From NCBI RefSeq assembly GCF_004378255.1, contig NZ_SNQG01000005.1:186001-250000 (forward strand): a DNA stretch of 64,000 bases, written 5' to 3'. How positions within the stretch are numbered: position 1 is the stretch's first letter; the number at the start of each line of letters is the position of its first letter. This document shows positions 1-8,571 of this stretch, piece after piece. The notes under the pieces are model-generated. The model worked only from the letters and a program-made list of their open reading frames with translations. It was not told the origin of the DNA and ran no database searches. Both the position numbers and the translations under genes were made by a program. This DNA is from Mucilaginibacter phyllosphaerae (GTDB lineage: Bacteria > Bacteroidota > Bacteroidia > Sphingobacteriales > Sphingobacteriaceae).

Positions 1-1177
1 TTTTTATTTTATAATCAATATACCTATAGCTGTAGCCAAGTATGGTACCAATAAACATTACACCAGCTATCCCAAAATTTAAAAAAGACTCACCAAACAT
101 GCCGGGGCGTAATCCCGGGTGTTCGAGCGGGTCAAAACCCGCTAACACTGCAGTAACTTTGCCTATCCCCCATTGCGTCCTGAAACTGGAAATGGCACTC
201 GGCACAAATGAGATAAAGGCTGACAGATAGGTTTTGCCGTTAAGATAAATACCATCCCATGCAGATAGCACCCACGAAAAATCACGAAGATCAGAAAATG
301 AATTACCGTAAAAAGTCATCATAGACATTTTTGCGAGCGTATTCATAACTGATGTATCGCCATCTCTTACAGACCCTAAATAAATTACAAAAAACAACAT
401 GAAGAGCCCAAGAAAAATCAGTTTTGTTAAATTCACTTTACCCTGCTTTTTTAAAAACAGGTAGTAGGTATAAAGCTGAATAATAGGATATACAATTGCC
501 CCCCGCGAGCCGATAAACATTGAGAGCAACAGGTAAACACCAAAAATAACTTTATCGCTTAACTGGTTATAAACAAATATTCGTGCTATAAATATCTGTG
601 CTATCACAGCACTTAAAACCAGCATAAAATTATAAATAGGCCTTACACTGGTATCCGATTGAAAATACCCCCTTGGATTAAGGATCTGGCCTGATTTTAA
701 CGCAAGTAAAAGAACAAAGAACAATGCTAAACAAAATAGAAGAAAAGTAATTATGCAGCAAATTTTACTTTTAACAATTGAAATATATAAGCGGGTAATT
801 GAAAGTTCAAATGGAAATATAAAACAATAGTTGATCACATTACTCAGCAAATACCTGTCAAACAAAAACTTACCTATAAAAACGCTTACATATCCAGCAA
901 AACTTATCAGGTATGCCTGGCTGATATAGCCTTGTATGGCATCAATATTATCGCCAACCGCTATTACGTTTAAAAGCGAACCGGCAAACGGATACATTAA
1001 TAAAAACGGCACAAAATATACCAGGAACATGGTAAAATTCCAGTAATCTATCTTCCAGCCGGTTTTTTTGTAAGATAAATACCATGACGAGAAAAAATGT
1101 ACGATAAGGATTAAATTGAGTATAAACAATACCCAATTAAACCTTACCACACCAGCAATAGCGTCAAAATCTTTCAT
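1..1177 (-). CDS. O-antigen/oligosaccharide repeat-unit polymerase, Wzy type (partial, 3' end outside window)
   Basis: An open frame of 392 codons runs from ATG at 1177 off the left edge with no stop. The product is almost wholly hydrophobic, with many predicted membrane helices. A GSRGA motif lies near residue 222. Near residue 361 a PGMFGE-SFLNFGIAG stretch follows a Pro/Gly-rich periplasmic loop; both are hallmarks of the Wzy polymerase family that joins lipid-linked repeat units in the periplasm. It starts 7 nt after the stop of the upstream glycosyltransferase, so it is the distal gene of the polysaccharide operon. The family call is from motifs; the polymer made is unknown. Confidence 0.82.
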   Translation of the reverse strand, partial: MKDFDAIAGVVRFNWVLFILNLILIVHFFSSWYLSYKKTGWKIDYWNFTMFLVYFVPFLLMYPFAGSLLNVIAVGDNIDAIQGYISQAYLISFAGYVSVFIGKFLFDRYLLSNVINYCFIFPFELSITRLYISIVKSKICCIITFLLFCLALFFVLLLALKSGQILNPRGYFQSDTSVRPIYNFMLVLSAVIAQIFIARIFVYNQLSDKVIFGVYLLLSMFIGSRGAIVYPIIQLYTYYLFLKKQGKVNLTKLIFLGLFMLFFVIYLGSVRDGDTSVMNTLAKMSMMTFYGNSFSDLRDFSWVLSAWDGIYLNGKTYLSAFISFVPSAISSFRTQWGIGKVTAVLAGFDPLEHPGLRPGMFGESFLNFGIAGVMFIGTILGYSYRYIDYKIK

Positions 1178-1184
1178 CTTAAGG

Positions 1185-2210
1185 TTAATACCTTATAAGT
1201 TTATCTGTATTCATTAAAGCAAAACAGGCCTTTTTTACAACCGCTGTTTTACCCTGCAATATCCGTTTCACAAGCCCAAAAATAACGCCTAAATAAACGG
1301 TGAACAGCATAAGCGGATACCATTTTTTTGTAAACTTAACCCGGTTTACCAGTGTGTAATATCCGGGCATATCTTTATTGGCTTTATTATTTATGATAGT
1401 AACATTGGTACCGCCCTCTTTATGGTACACCCTCGCTGCCGGCTGTAAAGCAAGTTTGAAGCCTTTTTTAACAGCCTGCATAGACCAATCCAGGTCTTCA
1501 AAATATAAAAAATAATCCTCGGCCATTAACCCGGCTTGCTTCATAAACTGGTAGGGCATAAACATAGATGCACCCACCAGATAATTACCCTCGGCCAGCT
1601 GGTAATTATCATACTGCCCGTTATCATCTTCGCCTTCGCCAATGTGGTAACTGCTGCCTGTCCACTTATTATATTTGCCCGCTACAGCCTGTATTTTATT
1701 TTTTTGATGATAAAACAACAGCTTGCTGGTTATAAAATATGCCTTATCGTGCTTAGTTTTATAAAATGCCACTAAGTTTTCTATAGCATATGTATCAATA
1801 ACAGTATCGTTGTTTAAAAGCCAGGCAAAAGATGTATCGGTTGCATTTTTCAATACGTATTTTAAGGCAACGTTATTAGCAGCAGCAAAGCCGTTGTTTA
1901 CTGCGCTTACCAAAACAACAGGCACATCGTATATCTCGGTTGCCCGCTCAAGCTCTGTTTCTTTTAAATAAACGAATGGTATTGGTGCATCAATTAACGG
2001 GTAAACCAAATCTTTGTATAGCGTATCAACCTGTTTATAGTTGTTGTTAAGCCACTCTTTTATATTACCGGCCGAAATCTCATCAGGTGAGTTATCTACA
2101 ACCAATACCTGAAAATCCTTATAACTACTCTTAAAGATACTTTCAAGGCACTCAATGGTATCCTGAAACTTTATATAATTAACAAGTATAATATAAACCT
2201 TACTGCCCAT
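1185..2210 (-). CDS. Glycosyltransferase family 2 (rhamnosyltransferase-like)
   Basis: 341 residues with a GT-A fold pattern: an N-terminal beta strand (VYIILVNY), VVDNS at about residues 37-41, NNGFAAANN at 105-113 and the metal/nucleotide motif LLNNDTVID at 131-139. An FEDLDW segment further on is typical of rhamnosyltransferase-like GT2 enzymes. A hydrophobic C-terminal stretch (LMLFTVYLGVIFGLVKRIL) may anchor it to the membrane. Expected to add one sugar to the lipid-linked repeat unit on the cytoplasmic face. It sits 3 nt after the preceding gene's stop and 7 nt before the Wzy start. Donor and acceptor sugars cannot be deduced. Confidence 0.88.
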   Translation of the reverse strand: MGSKVYIILVNYIKFQDTIECLESIFKSSYKDFQVLVVDNSPDEISAGNIKEWLNNNYKQVDTLYKDLVYPLIDAPIPFVYLKETELERATEIYDVPVVLVSAVNNGFAAANNVALKYVLKNATDTSFAWLLNNDTVIDTYAIENLVAFYKTKHDKAYFITSKLLFYHQKNKIQAVAGKYNKWTGSSYHIGEGEDDNGQYDNYQLAEGNYLVGASMFMPYQFMKQAGLMAEDYFLYFEDLDWSMQAVKKGFKLALQPAARVYHKEGGTNVTIINNKANKDMPGYYTLVNRVKFTKKWYPLMLFTVYLGVIFGLVKRILQGKTAVVKKACFALMNTDKLIRY

Positions 2211-2213
2211 TCG

Positions 2214-3287
2214 TTACTTTTTATTCAATTCAGTTTCAAAAGCCAGTTCCAATTCCTTTGCCGAATTGTACCAGGTATGTGTACTGATAAATGTATTTCC
2301 CCGGGTAGCTGTTTCTTGGCGTAGTTTGATATCAAAAATCAGCTTTTCAATTTTTGATGCCATATCATCGGCGTTTTCCGTTTTGGCGTATATGGCTGTA
2401 TCGTTATCAAAGGCATAATCCTTATGCCCGTCAATATCACTGCATACAACTGCACAACCACAATACATTGCTTCCATAGGGGGTAATGCACAACCCTCCT
2501 GCACACTTGGCCCTAAAAAAATGGCCGATGAATTGTAAATATCTTCCAGCTTGCTGTTTTTGTAATGATAGATCATCCAATCCGGCAAATCAGCCGGCTT
2601 ATCATAAATACTAAAAAGGTTAACCACCAGCTCCGGATGATTCTTTTTAACTATTTGCAATGCTTTGATCCCAAAAACCGAACCCTTTCTGGGTTCTGTA
2701 GAATACATCATACAAACTGATAAGGGGTTGCGGTTGGCTATCGGGTTATAAACATGGTACTTTGTTTTATCAATAGCCAAGGAAATTTTATAGGGATGAT
2801 AGCCGGCCATCTCAGATAAATATTTATAAAGGTAATTAGCTATTACAACGTTTTTAGACCCCTTAACAAGATACGATTCTTTAACCTTGGCACTGTTACC
2901 TGCCCAGTCTTCGATATCCTGCACAAGGTTAAACCTGGCCCCTTTTAAAACACTCAATTTTTCAAGTTCAAACACAAGCGCCCACCAGGTAGACAGGATT
3001 ACGTCGCCATCGTTAATAGTTGTATCATCTATTTTTTTAACATATTTAACGGCAATATTTCTATTCAGGCTAAACCACTCGGGTATATTCTTTTCAAAAA
3101 GCTTCCGATATAAATATTTTAAGTAATTTTTAAATTTATTACCGGTATGTACATAATTTACAAACCCAGGGTAATAAACAGTAACCTCATGCCCAAATTC
3201 TGCCAGTTGATTAGCATATTCAAAAAGCACACGTAAACCGCCGCCGGGTTTTTTAGGAATAAATGGAAAAACTACATTTATTTTCAT
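2214..3287 (-). CDS. Glycosyltransferase family 4 (GT-B)
   Basis: About 357 residues from ATG at 3287. A longer frame would need TTG at 3299, but the ATG gives the normal MKINVVFPF start of a Rossmann strand. The GGGLRVLFEYANQL N-terminal donor-domain motif and EGCALPPMEAMYCGCAVV, the GT4 E-x7-E nucleotide-sugar motif, are both visible. A retaining cytoplasmic sugar transferase for the repeat unit is expected. It is flanked by the flippase (17 nt upstream) and the GT2 gene (3 nt downstream), so the operon is compact. Sugar specificity is unknown. Confidence 0.88.
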   Translation of the reverse strand: MKINVVFPFIPKKPGGGLRVLFEYANQLAEFGHEVTVYYPGFVNYVHTGNKFKNYLKYLYRKLFEKNIPEWFSLNRNIAVKYVKKIDDTTINDGDVILSTWWALVFELEKLSVLKGARFNLVQDIEDWAGNSAKVKESYLVKGSKNVVIANYLYKYLSEMAGYHPYKISLAIDKTKYHVYNPIANRNPLSVCMMYSTEPRKGSVFGIKALQIVKKNHPELVVNLFSIYDKPADLPDWMIYHYKNSKLEDIYNSSAIFLGPSVQEGCALPPMEAMYCGCAVVCSDIDGHKDYAFDNDTAIYAKTENADDMASKIEKLIFDIKLRQETATRGNTFISTHTWYNSAKELELAFETELNKK

Positions 3288-3304
3288 AAGTACTATCAAT
3301 TGTG

Positions 3305-4759
3305 TTATTGATTATTAAGGGGGGCAACTTTAATTAATTTACTTTTCACCATGTTAATTACAGATAATATAATCTGGTTTTTTACCACGTATAACTGAAA
3401 GGCAAAGTAAACACCTGCACATAGCATAATAACACAAACTTCGGTGATAATAGTTTGTGCAAATAAGTGGTGTATTGCATAGGCAATTACAAAAAATAAT
3501 GCAGAACCCAACCCACTATAAATTAAAGGCTTTATATCCAGCGTTACTATTTTAAGCCTCCTGACAAATATAAAGCTTGATACCATTACTGTAAGTTCTG
3601 TTAAAGTATTAGAAATGGCTGCGCCGTTTTGCGAAAAATATGGTATGGTAGCAAAGTTTAACACCAAACTTACTATCATCCCAAAAACAACAACGGTAAG
3701 CACCTTTTTATCCATACCCAAAGGCGAAAGTATCTGCCAAACAAATATGTTGGTCATCCCGATGATAATGATAATAGGGGATAGCAACTGTAGCGGTAAA
3801 ATAGATGGTGTAAAGGCCTTGCCAAATATAATACCTATTAAAAAGGGCCCGGTAATAATCATACCGATACATATTGGCACACCAAAAGTACATACAAAAT
3901 TAAACGACTTGTTAATAAGTGATTGGATCTTACCAAAATCTTTATCCTTATAAGCACTGCTAATTTGCGGAATAAGTACCGCACCAAGCGCCGTTACTAT
4001 GGTGATTGAAATTTTGGCTATTTTAACGGCTGTACTGTAAAAACCCACGGGCGTTTCGCCCTTTATAAAACCGAGTATCGTATTATCCATTAACAGATAA
4101 ACCGTCATTACAATATTTGAGCATAATATAATAACCAGGGGCTTAACATGCTTTTTAAGATCCAACCCCTTAAAGGATAACTTTACGTATTTGCGGCTAT
4201 AGAAAAAATTAAACAAGGCATTAAATAAATAACTGGCTGCCGTAAATCCGTAGTATAAAGCCTCATCACCCTTTTTATGTACAAAAATAAAAAGCAGTAC
4301 GATAAAAGTACCTCTTACCAAAAGTGTCCTTTTAGTAATATAAGTAAACTGCTCTATCCCCTGAAAAAACCACTCCATGGTAAAAACATTACATACCAAA
4401 ATAAACAGGCCAATTATTACCAGGTTAAAATGGATGTAGATCTCTTTAACAAATAATGCTACTATAATGTATCCTACAACAAACAGCGCCGTGCAAATTA
4501 AATGGATCACTACAAGTTCAGAGAACAGGCTGGCAAATTTTTCCGGATCATTCCGGGCTTTCGATATTTCTCTTATGCCATAAATCGGTATGCCTAAAGC
4601 CGCAATTAGTAAAAAGATCTGTGTTATACTGTCAATAAAAACAACCGAACCAATACCTGCCGGCCCAAGCGTTCTGGAAGCGTAAGGAAAAATGATGAGA
4701 GAGAATAAAATCTGGCTTACAGATAGTAAAAAATTAAAGAAAATGTTTTTTTTAAGCAT
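3305..4759 (-). CDS. Polysaccharide flippase, Wzx/PST family
   Basis: 484 residues with about 12-14 hydrophobic helices and the PST/Wzx N-terminal pattern (LLSVSQILFSLIIFPYASRTLGPAGIG, described by its parts). It is predicted to flip undecaprenyl-linked repeat units across the inner membrane for polymerisation by the Wzy-type protein three genes downstream. The start ATG overlaps the last 8 nt of the Wzz-like gene, which suggests translational coupling. The length is normal for the family. The substrate is unknown. Confidence 0.92.
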   Translation of the reverse strand: MLKKNIFFNFLLSVSQILFSLIIFPYASRTLGPAGIGSVVFIDSITQIFLLIAALGIPIYGIREISKARNDPEKFASLFSELVVIHLICTALFVVGYIIVALFVKEIYIHFNLVIIGLFILVCNVFTMEWFFQGIEQFTYITKRTLLVRGTFIVLLFIFVHKKGDEALYYGFTAASYLFNALFNFFYSRKYVKLSFKGLDLKKHVKPLVIILCSNIVMTVYLLMDNTILGFIKGETPVGFYSTAVKIAKISITIVTALGAVLIPQISSAYKDKDFGKIQSLINKSFNFVCTFGVPICIGMIITGPFLIGIIFGKAFTPSILPLQLLSPIIIIIGMTNIFVWQILSPLGMDKKVLTVVVFGMIVSLVLNFATIPYFSQNGAAISNTLTELTVMVSSFIFVRRLKIVTLDIKPLIYSGLGSALFFVIAYAIHHLFAQTIITEVCVIMLCAGVYFAFQLYVVKNQIILSVINMVKSKLIKVAPLNNQ

Positions 4760-5831
4760 CCTTAAATTCTTTACTTTTTTTTGATGTGCCCCAAACTATT
4801 AATATAAAAACAGATGCAAGCACCATTAAAAAAAAGCCACCAACTATGTATAGTATTTTATTTGAAGTACTTTTTGACAAGGGATAAATAGGTTCGTCTA
4901 TTACCTGTATCAGGGGCATTTCCTGCCGTAATGAAATTTTGGCTAACTCTAAGTTTTTAACCAGTTCGGCATAAATGCTTGAACTCGCCTGTACATCCAC
5001 CTGTTTTCTTTGGGATGGCACATTCAAAATTGACCTTAAAGGGTTTGCGTTAGGTGTAGCATCGTTTGATGAAGCTACCCTGCCTAAAGATTGGTTAAGG
5101 ATACCTTTCACGCTATCTACCTGGTTCTTTAATATATCGAGGTTTTTTTGCGCCTTTTTGGTTTTCGTTTTTATGTAAAAGTCGTTTACCGTTGCAACAA
5201 GTTTATCATTAAACTCTTTAGAAAACAGTTCATCAACAAATGCAATATCTACCTTAACAACATTCAGCTTTTTATCCGGCTTGCTGATGTTTAAAATTTT
5301 ATTGGCAATAGTAGAAGATATATCTATAATTAAACTATCCTGTTTTCTGTTAAATTTATCTGCCGAGGGGTTAAAATTTATAGTTTCGATATGATCTTTT
5401 TCTTTCCATCTTTTTTTAAGGTTTAAAACGCTAACATACCTGTCTATTAACAATTGTTTTTTACCGTCGGGCATTACAATGCTACTCAACAAGGCCTGCT
5501 TTATCATGTTTCTTGATTTGTAAAGCTCCATGATGTTATCACCTTCAAATACGCCCCCTGTACCGCCGGCAATGTCTATACCTGCAAATGCAGCTAAACT
5601 GGCATATTGGCCCAAACCACCACCCCTGTTATCATCTAAAACAAAAGTGCACGTAGCCGTATATACCGGCTTTTTCATAATTGCATAACCAACACCCACA
5701 ACACTGCCTACAGCACCGCAAAGTAAAATTATTTTTATTTTGCTTTTAAGGAATCGTAAACCGTCCTGATATTTCAGAATAATATCTTTTACTGAAATCT
5801 CTTCCGGCTCGCTACTATTAATTTTATCCAT
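4752..5831 (-). CDS. Chain-length determinant (Wzz/Wzc N-terminal type) polysaccharide co-polymerase without kinase domain
   Basis: 359 residues with a membrane helix near residues 33-52 (IKIILLCGAVGSVVGVGYAI), a periplasmic domain with coiled-coil character, a conserved Pro-rich motif before the last helix (PLIQVIDEPIYPL) and a second helix near 330-350. This is the Wzz layout. The polypeptide ends about 12 residues after the second helix, so the cytoplasmic BY-kinase of Wzc-type proteins is absent. It lies between the Wza-like exporter and the flippase. It should set polymer length and bridge to the outer-membrane exporter. Confidence 0.9.
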   Translation of the reverse strand: MDKINSSEPEEISVKDIILKYQDGLRFLKSKIKIILLCGAVGSVVGVGYAIMKKPVYTATCTFVLDDNRGGGLGQYASLAAFAGIDIAGGTGGVFEGDNIMELYKSRNMIKQALLSSIVMPDGKKQLLIDRYVSVLNLKKRWKEKDHIETINFNPSADKFNRKQDSLIIDISSTIANKILNISKPDKKLNVVKVDIAFVDELFSKEFNDKLVATVNDFYIKTKTKKAQKNLDILKNQVDSVKGILNQSLGRVASSNDATPNANPLRSILNVPSQRKQVDVQASSSIYAELVKNLELAKISLRQEMPLIQVIDEPIYPLSKSTSNKILYIVGGFFLMVLASVFILIVWGTSKKSKEFKDA

Positions 5832-5863
5832 TTAAATAAATAATACTATAAAACTTATTGAGG

Positions 5864-8338
5864 CTATCTATTTAAACTTAATATGCCCAAAATAATTGCA
5901 CCTAATGATGCTAAACCTGTAGTGAACCCTAAAATGGTTTGTACGGATGTTCCTTTGCTTTCAGGCTTTCTTGGCACATAAATTTCACTGCCTGGTTTTA
6001 CAGCAGGATGGCTATTAAAAAACAAAAACTTTCGGGTACCTTTTACTGTACCATTTGGATAAACTACATACGCCCCGCTTTTTAAAGCCCTTGGCGCGTA
6101 ACCACCCGCATTTGATACAAAATCGTTAAAAGATTTAGATTTATCGAAAACCACCGCACTTGGGTACAATACCTGCCCGTTAACCCGAACAACCTGCTGT
6201 TGTTTCGGAATTCTTAAAACATCACCGTCCTCCAGCAGCAGATCGCCATTTGTGCCCGGGTTTTTAAGGATCTTATCCAGCTCGATACCTACAAAATTAT
6301 TGCGCAGCTGAAAGTCTTCGGTATTGGTAGAGTCCCGGTAAGTTCTTTTTAAACGGTTTGCCTGATTGGCCCGCTCAGATGCGACTGTAGTAGAATCAGT
6401 TTTATTTTTATCGATACCAAGTATGGCAATGTTTTCGCGCTTTAAGGATCCGCCCTGGGCATCGGCAGATGCCGTAAGCCCACCGGCCCTTGCAACCAGG
6501 TCTGATACTTTCTCGTTCTTATTTTTAATAGTGTATGATCCCGGATACAAAACCTCACCCTCCACCTTTACCACTTTTTGTTTTTCGTAACCCGGCAGGC
6601 TGTAAATAGAAACAATATCAAACGGCGATAATACAAAATTGGCATCTGCAGGTTTAAGTTGCCCGTCAATATTTACGCTGAACACTTGTGCTACCGAACT
6701 GTTTTTTGAGTTTGGATTAGCATCTGCAATCCTGCGTGCAACCTCAATCCGGTTAGTGCTGGCACCTTCTGCAAACCCGCCCGCTTTCAGTATCAGGTCT
6801 TCTACTTTCATATTCTCGGCAAAAGCGAAAACGCCGGGCCTGCGCACATTGCCATTTATGGTAACCGTATATTTATCGCGCAGATCAAATATAGAGGAGA
6901 TATTGACCACATCTTCGCGTTGCAGCGGGATGTTTACGGTTTTGTTAATTACATCCTTCACATTAAAACTTATCGTTTCTGTTGTATTATCCGGCTTCAA
7001 ACGGGTTATAACACCCCGCTCGGTAAAAGCATCTTCTTTTAACCCTGATGCCTTTTCTATCAACTGCAGTAATGTTAAACCGGTTTGCAGCTCATAAATA
7101 CCCGGCCTAAAAACCGCCCCATTAATAACAACCCGGTTCTCAAACCTGTTGATAATAGATTCTACCGTATATTTATCTCCTCTTAATGGGATATAATTTT
7201 TATAATCAGCTTCTATAACATCGGTAAGCTTACGTTGCTGATCGCTTATCTGCGATACCTTGATACGGGCCGTATAAGCACTATCTGTAAAGCCTCCTGC
7301 AAAATTGATGACGTTTTGTAATGATTCGCCCGGTAAAACCTCAAACAAAGCAGGTGTTTTTACTTCGCCACTAAGTTCAACCCTTGTACGGTACGTTGGC
7401 ACCCTAACTATGTCCTGGTCCTGAAGCGCAATATTATTCTTTTGATCTGCTTTTAACAAGAAATCATACACATCCAGATGCCGCACGATGCGGTTGTTTC
7501 TGATAACCTCTATCTGCCGTAAGCTACCGTTATCATTTGGGCCGCCTGCCACATACAAAGCATTAAAAACAGTAGCAAGCGAAGGCAAGGTATAAGTACC
7601 CGGCTTTAGCACCTGCCCAATAATAATTACCTGTATGCTGCGGATGTTGCCTAATGATACCTGCACGGTTGTGCCCCGGTCAACCGCATAGTTATTGGCT
7701 GCAAGTTTACTTTTTATCAGGGCGGTAGCCTGTTCAATAGTTTTGCCGCCAACATTTAATACACCGGTACCCGGTATGTTAATAGTACCCTCCGGGCTTA
7801 CTTCAAGTTTCCAGTTAACCAGCGATTTGCCATACACATTTACATTAAGCTGATCGCTTGGGCCTACAATATAATTTACAGGTGTAGCTAACCTTAAATT
7901 TGGCTGAAATGAACTGTTTTTGTTCTTAAAGATATCTGCACCAAAAATTTGGGGCTTTAAACTTTCAAACAGGTCCTTACGGCTATTGTCATTATCTTCG
8001 GTATCGGGCTTATAGTTAAGTTGCCTTTGCGAAGAACCGGAGGTGTCTGCACCTGAGGCAACGCGCCCTGCACTGTTTGCCCTAAAACTTTGAATGCGGC
8101 TTTGCAGTTTTTGAACCTGATCTGCCTGCATACCTTTGGCCTGCGCCTGTTGCAGTACTTCTGCATCGCTTAAGCCCGCTTTTTCTGCCTGTTGCAGCAA
8201 CTGGCTTATTTGTTGATTTGAAAGGTTATCTACATTAACAGAGGAGATATTTTGCAAACTACCCTGTGCCACGGCCTTAGTAAATAATGCACCGCAAAAA
8301 ACATTGATAACAATTAAAATTATTAGAAATCTATTCAT
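5864..8338 (-). CDS. Wza-like outer-membrane polysaccharide export protein with multiple SLBB domains
   Basis: 824 residues, about twice the length of E. coli Wza. There is an N-terminal signal peptide (cleavage near AVAQG) and a Q/A-rich segment. The polysaccharide export domain begins with YIVGPSDQLNVNVYG near residue 155. A long run of SLBB-type repeats follows (repeated V-x-V-x-G-x-V-x-x-PG-x-Y/F patterns with L-x-x-x-I-x-x-AGG). A last hydrophobic segment (ILGFTTGLASLGAIILGIL) is close to the C terminus. It forms the periplasm-spanning and outer-membrane export channel and is first in the minus-strand operon; 232 nt of non-coding DNA precede it. Confidence 0.93.
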   Translation of the reverse strand: MNRFLIILIVINVFCGALFTKAVAQGSLQNISSVNVDNLSNQQISQLLQQAEKAGLSDAEVLQQAQAKGMQADQVQKLQSRIQSFRANSAGRVASGADTSGSSQRQLNYKPDTEDNDNSRKDLFESLKPQIFGADIFKNKNSSFQPNLRLATPVNYIVGPSDQLNVNVYGKSLVNWKLEVSPEGTINIPGTGVLNVGGKTIEQATALIKSKLAANNYAVDRGTTVQVSLGNIRSIQVIIIGQVLKPGTYTLPSLATVFNALYVAGGPNDNGSLRQIEVIRNNRIVRHLDVYDFLLKADQKNNIALQDQDIVRVPTYRTRVELSGEVKTPALFEVLPGESLQNVINFAGGFTDSAYTARIKVSQISDQQRKLTDVIEADYKNYIPLRGDKYTVESIINRFENRVVINGAVFRPGIYELQTGLTLLQLIEKASGLKEDAFTERGVITRLKPDNTTETISFNVKDVINKTVNIPLQREDVVNISSIFDLRDKYTVTINGNVRRPGVFAFAENMKVEDLILKAGGFAEGASTNRIEVARRIADANPNSKNSSVAQVFSVNIDGQLKPADANFVLSPFDIVSIYSLPGYEKQKVVKVEGEVLYPGSYTIKNKNEKVSDLVARAGGLTASADAQGGSLKRENIAILGIDKNKTDSTTVASERANQANRLKRTYRDSTNTEDFQLRNNFVGIELDKILKNPGTNGDLLLEDGDVLRIPKQQQVVRVNGQVLYPSAVVFDKSKSFNDFVSNAGGYAPRALKSGAYVVYPNGTVKGTRKFLFFNSHPAVKPGSEIYVPRKPESKGTSVQTILGFTTGLASLGAIILGILSLNR

Positions 8339-8356
8339 ATAAAATATCAGAATAAG

Positions 8357-8380
8357 AACAATATTTAAAAAAATATTGTT
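8357..8380 (-). promoter_or_regulatory. Hairpin in the predicted 5' leader of the polysaccharide export operon
   Basis: Perfect 10-bp inverted repeat (AACAATATTT / AAATATTGTT) with a 4-nt A loop. It lies between the likely -7 promoter box (8383-8390) and the exporter ATG at 8338, so it would fall in the 5' UTR. A role in leader structure or attenuation is inferred. Confidence 0.45.
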
Positions 8381-8382
8381 TG

Positions 8383-8390
8383 CAAAAGTA
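8383..8390 (-). promoter_or_regulatory. Predicted -7 promoter box for the polysaccharide export operon
   Basis: Minus-strand TACTTTTG fits the Bacteroidota -7 consensus TAnnTTTG and lies 44 nt before the exporter ATG. I saw no clear -33 TTTG at the canonical distance, so this rests on the -7 box alone. Confidence 0.5.
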
Positions 8391-8425
8391 AATCAATTTC
8401 TCTCTAATTGATACTTTAACTTTTT

Positions 8426-8461
8426 TAATTAACACTAAACGCTAAGGTTTAGTGTTAATTA
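8426..8461. repeat. Perfect 15-bp inverted repeat upstream of polysaccharide operon
   Basis: Arms 8426-8440 and 8447-8461 around a 6-nt loop; the core arm reads AACACTAAAC. On the minus strand the hairpin is followed by A residues rather than a T-run, so it is not a convincing terminator for the upstream minus-strand gene. An operator or leader element is possible. The rest of 8462-8571 shows no gene. Confidence 0.6.
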
Positions 8462-8571
8462 TATTTTATATTATTAGAATTTTTTTTCAAGCAGTGGCGT
8501 AAGGCGCTTGTTTTAAAGTAAAAAAATATTAAAAGTGCTGTATGTTAAGATCTCCGCAAGTGTAATTACTA

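Noticed and set aside
42..230. Plus-strand open frame of 62 codons
   Set aside because: It lies antisense within the Wzy-type membrane protein, whose frame is continuous from 1177 to the edge and carries family motifs.
948..1136. Minus-strand 62-codon frame
   Set aside because: It is a different frame inside the same Wzy gene, with no independent start signal or conserved features.
8426..8461. Terminator of the accessory operon
   Set aside because: In the minus-strand direction the hairpin is followed by A residues, not T; kept as an unexplained inverted repeat.
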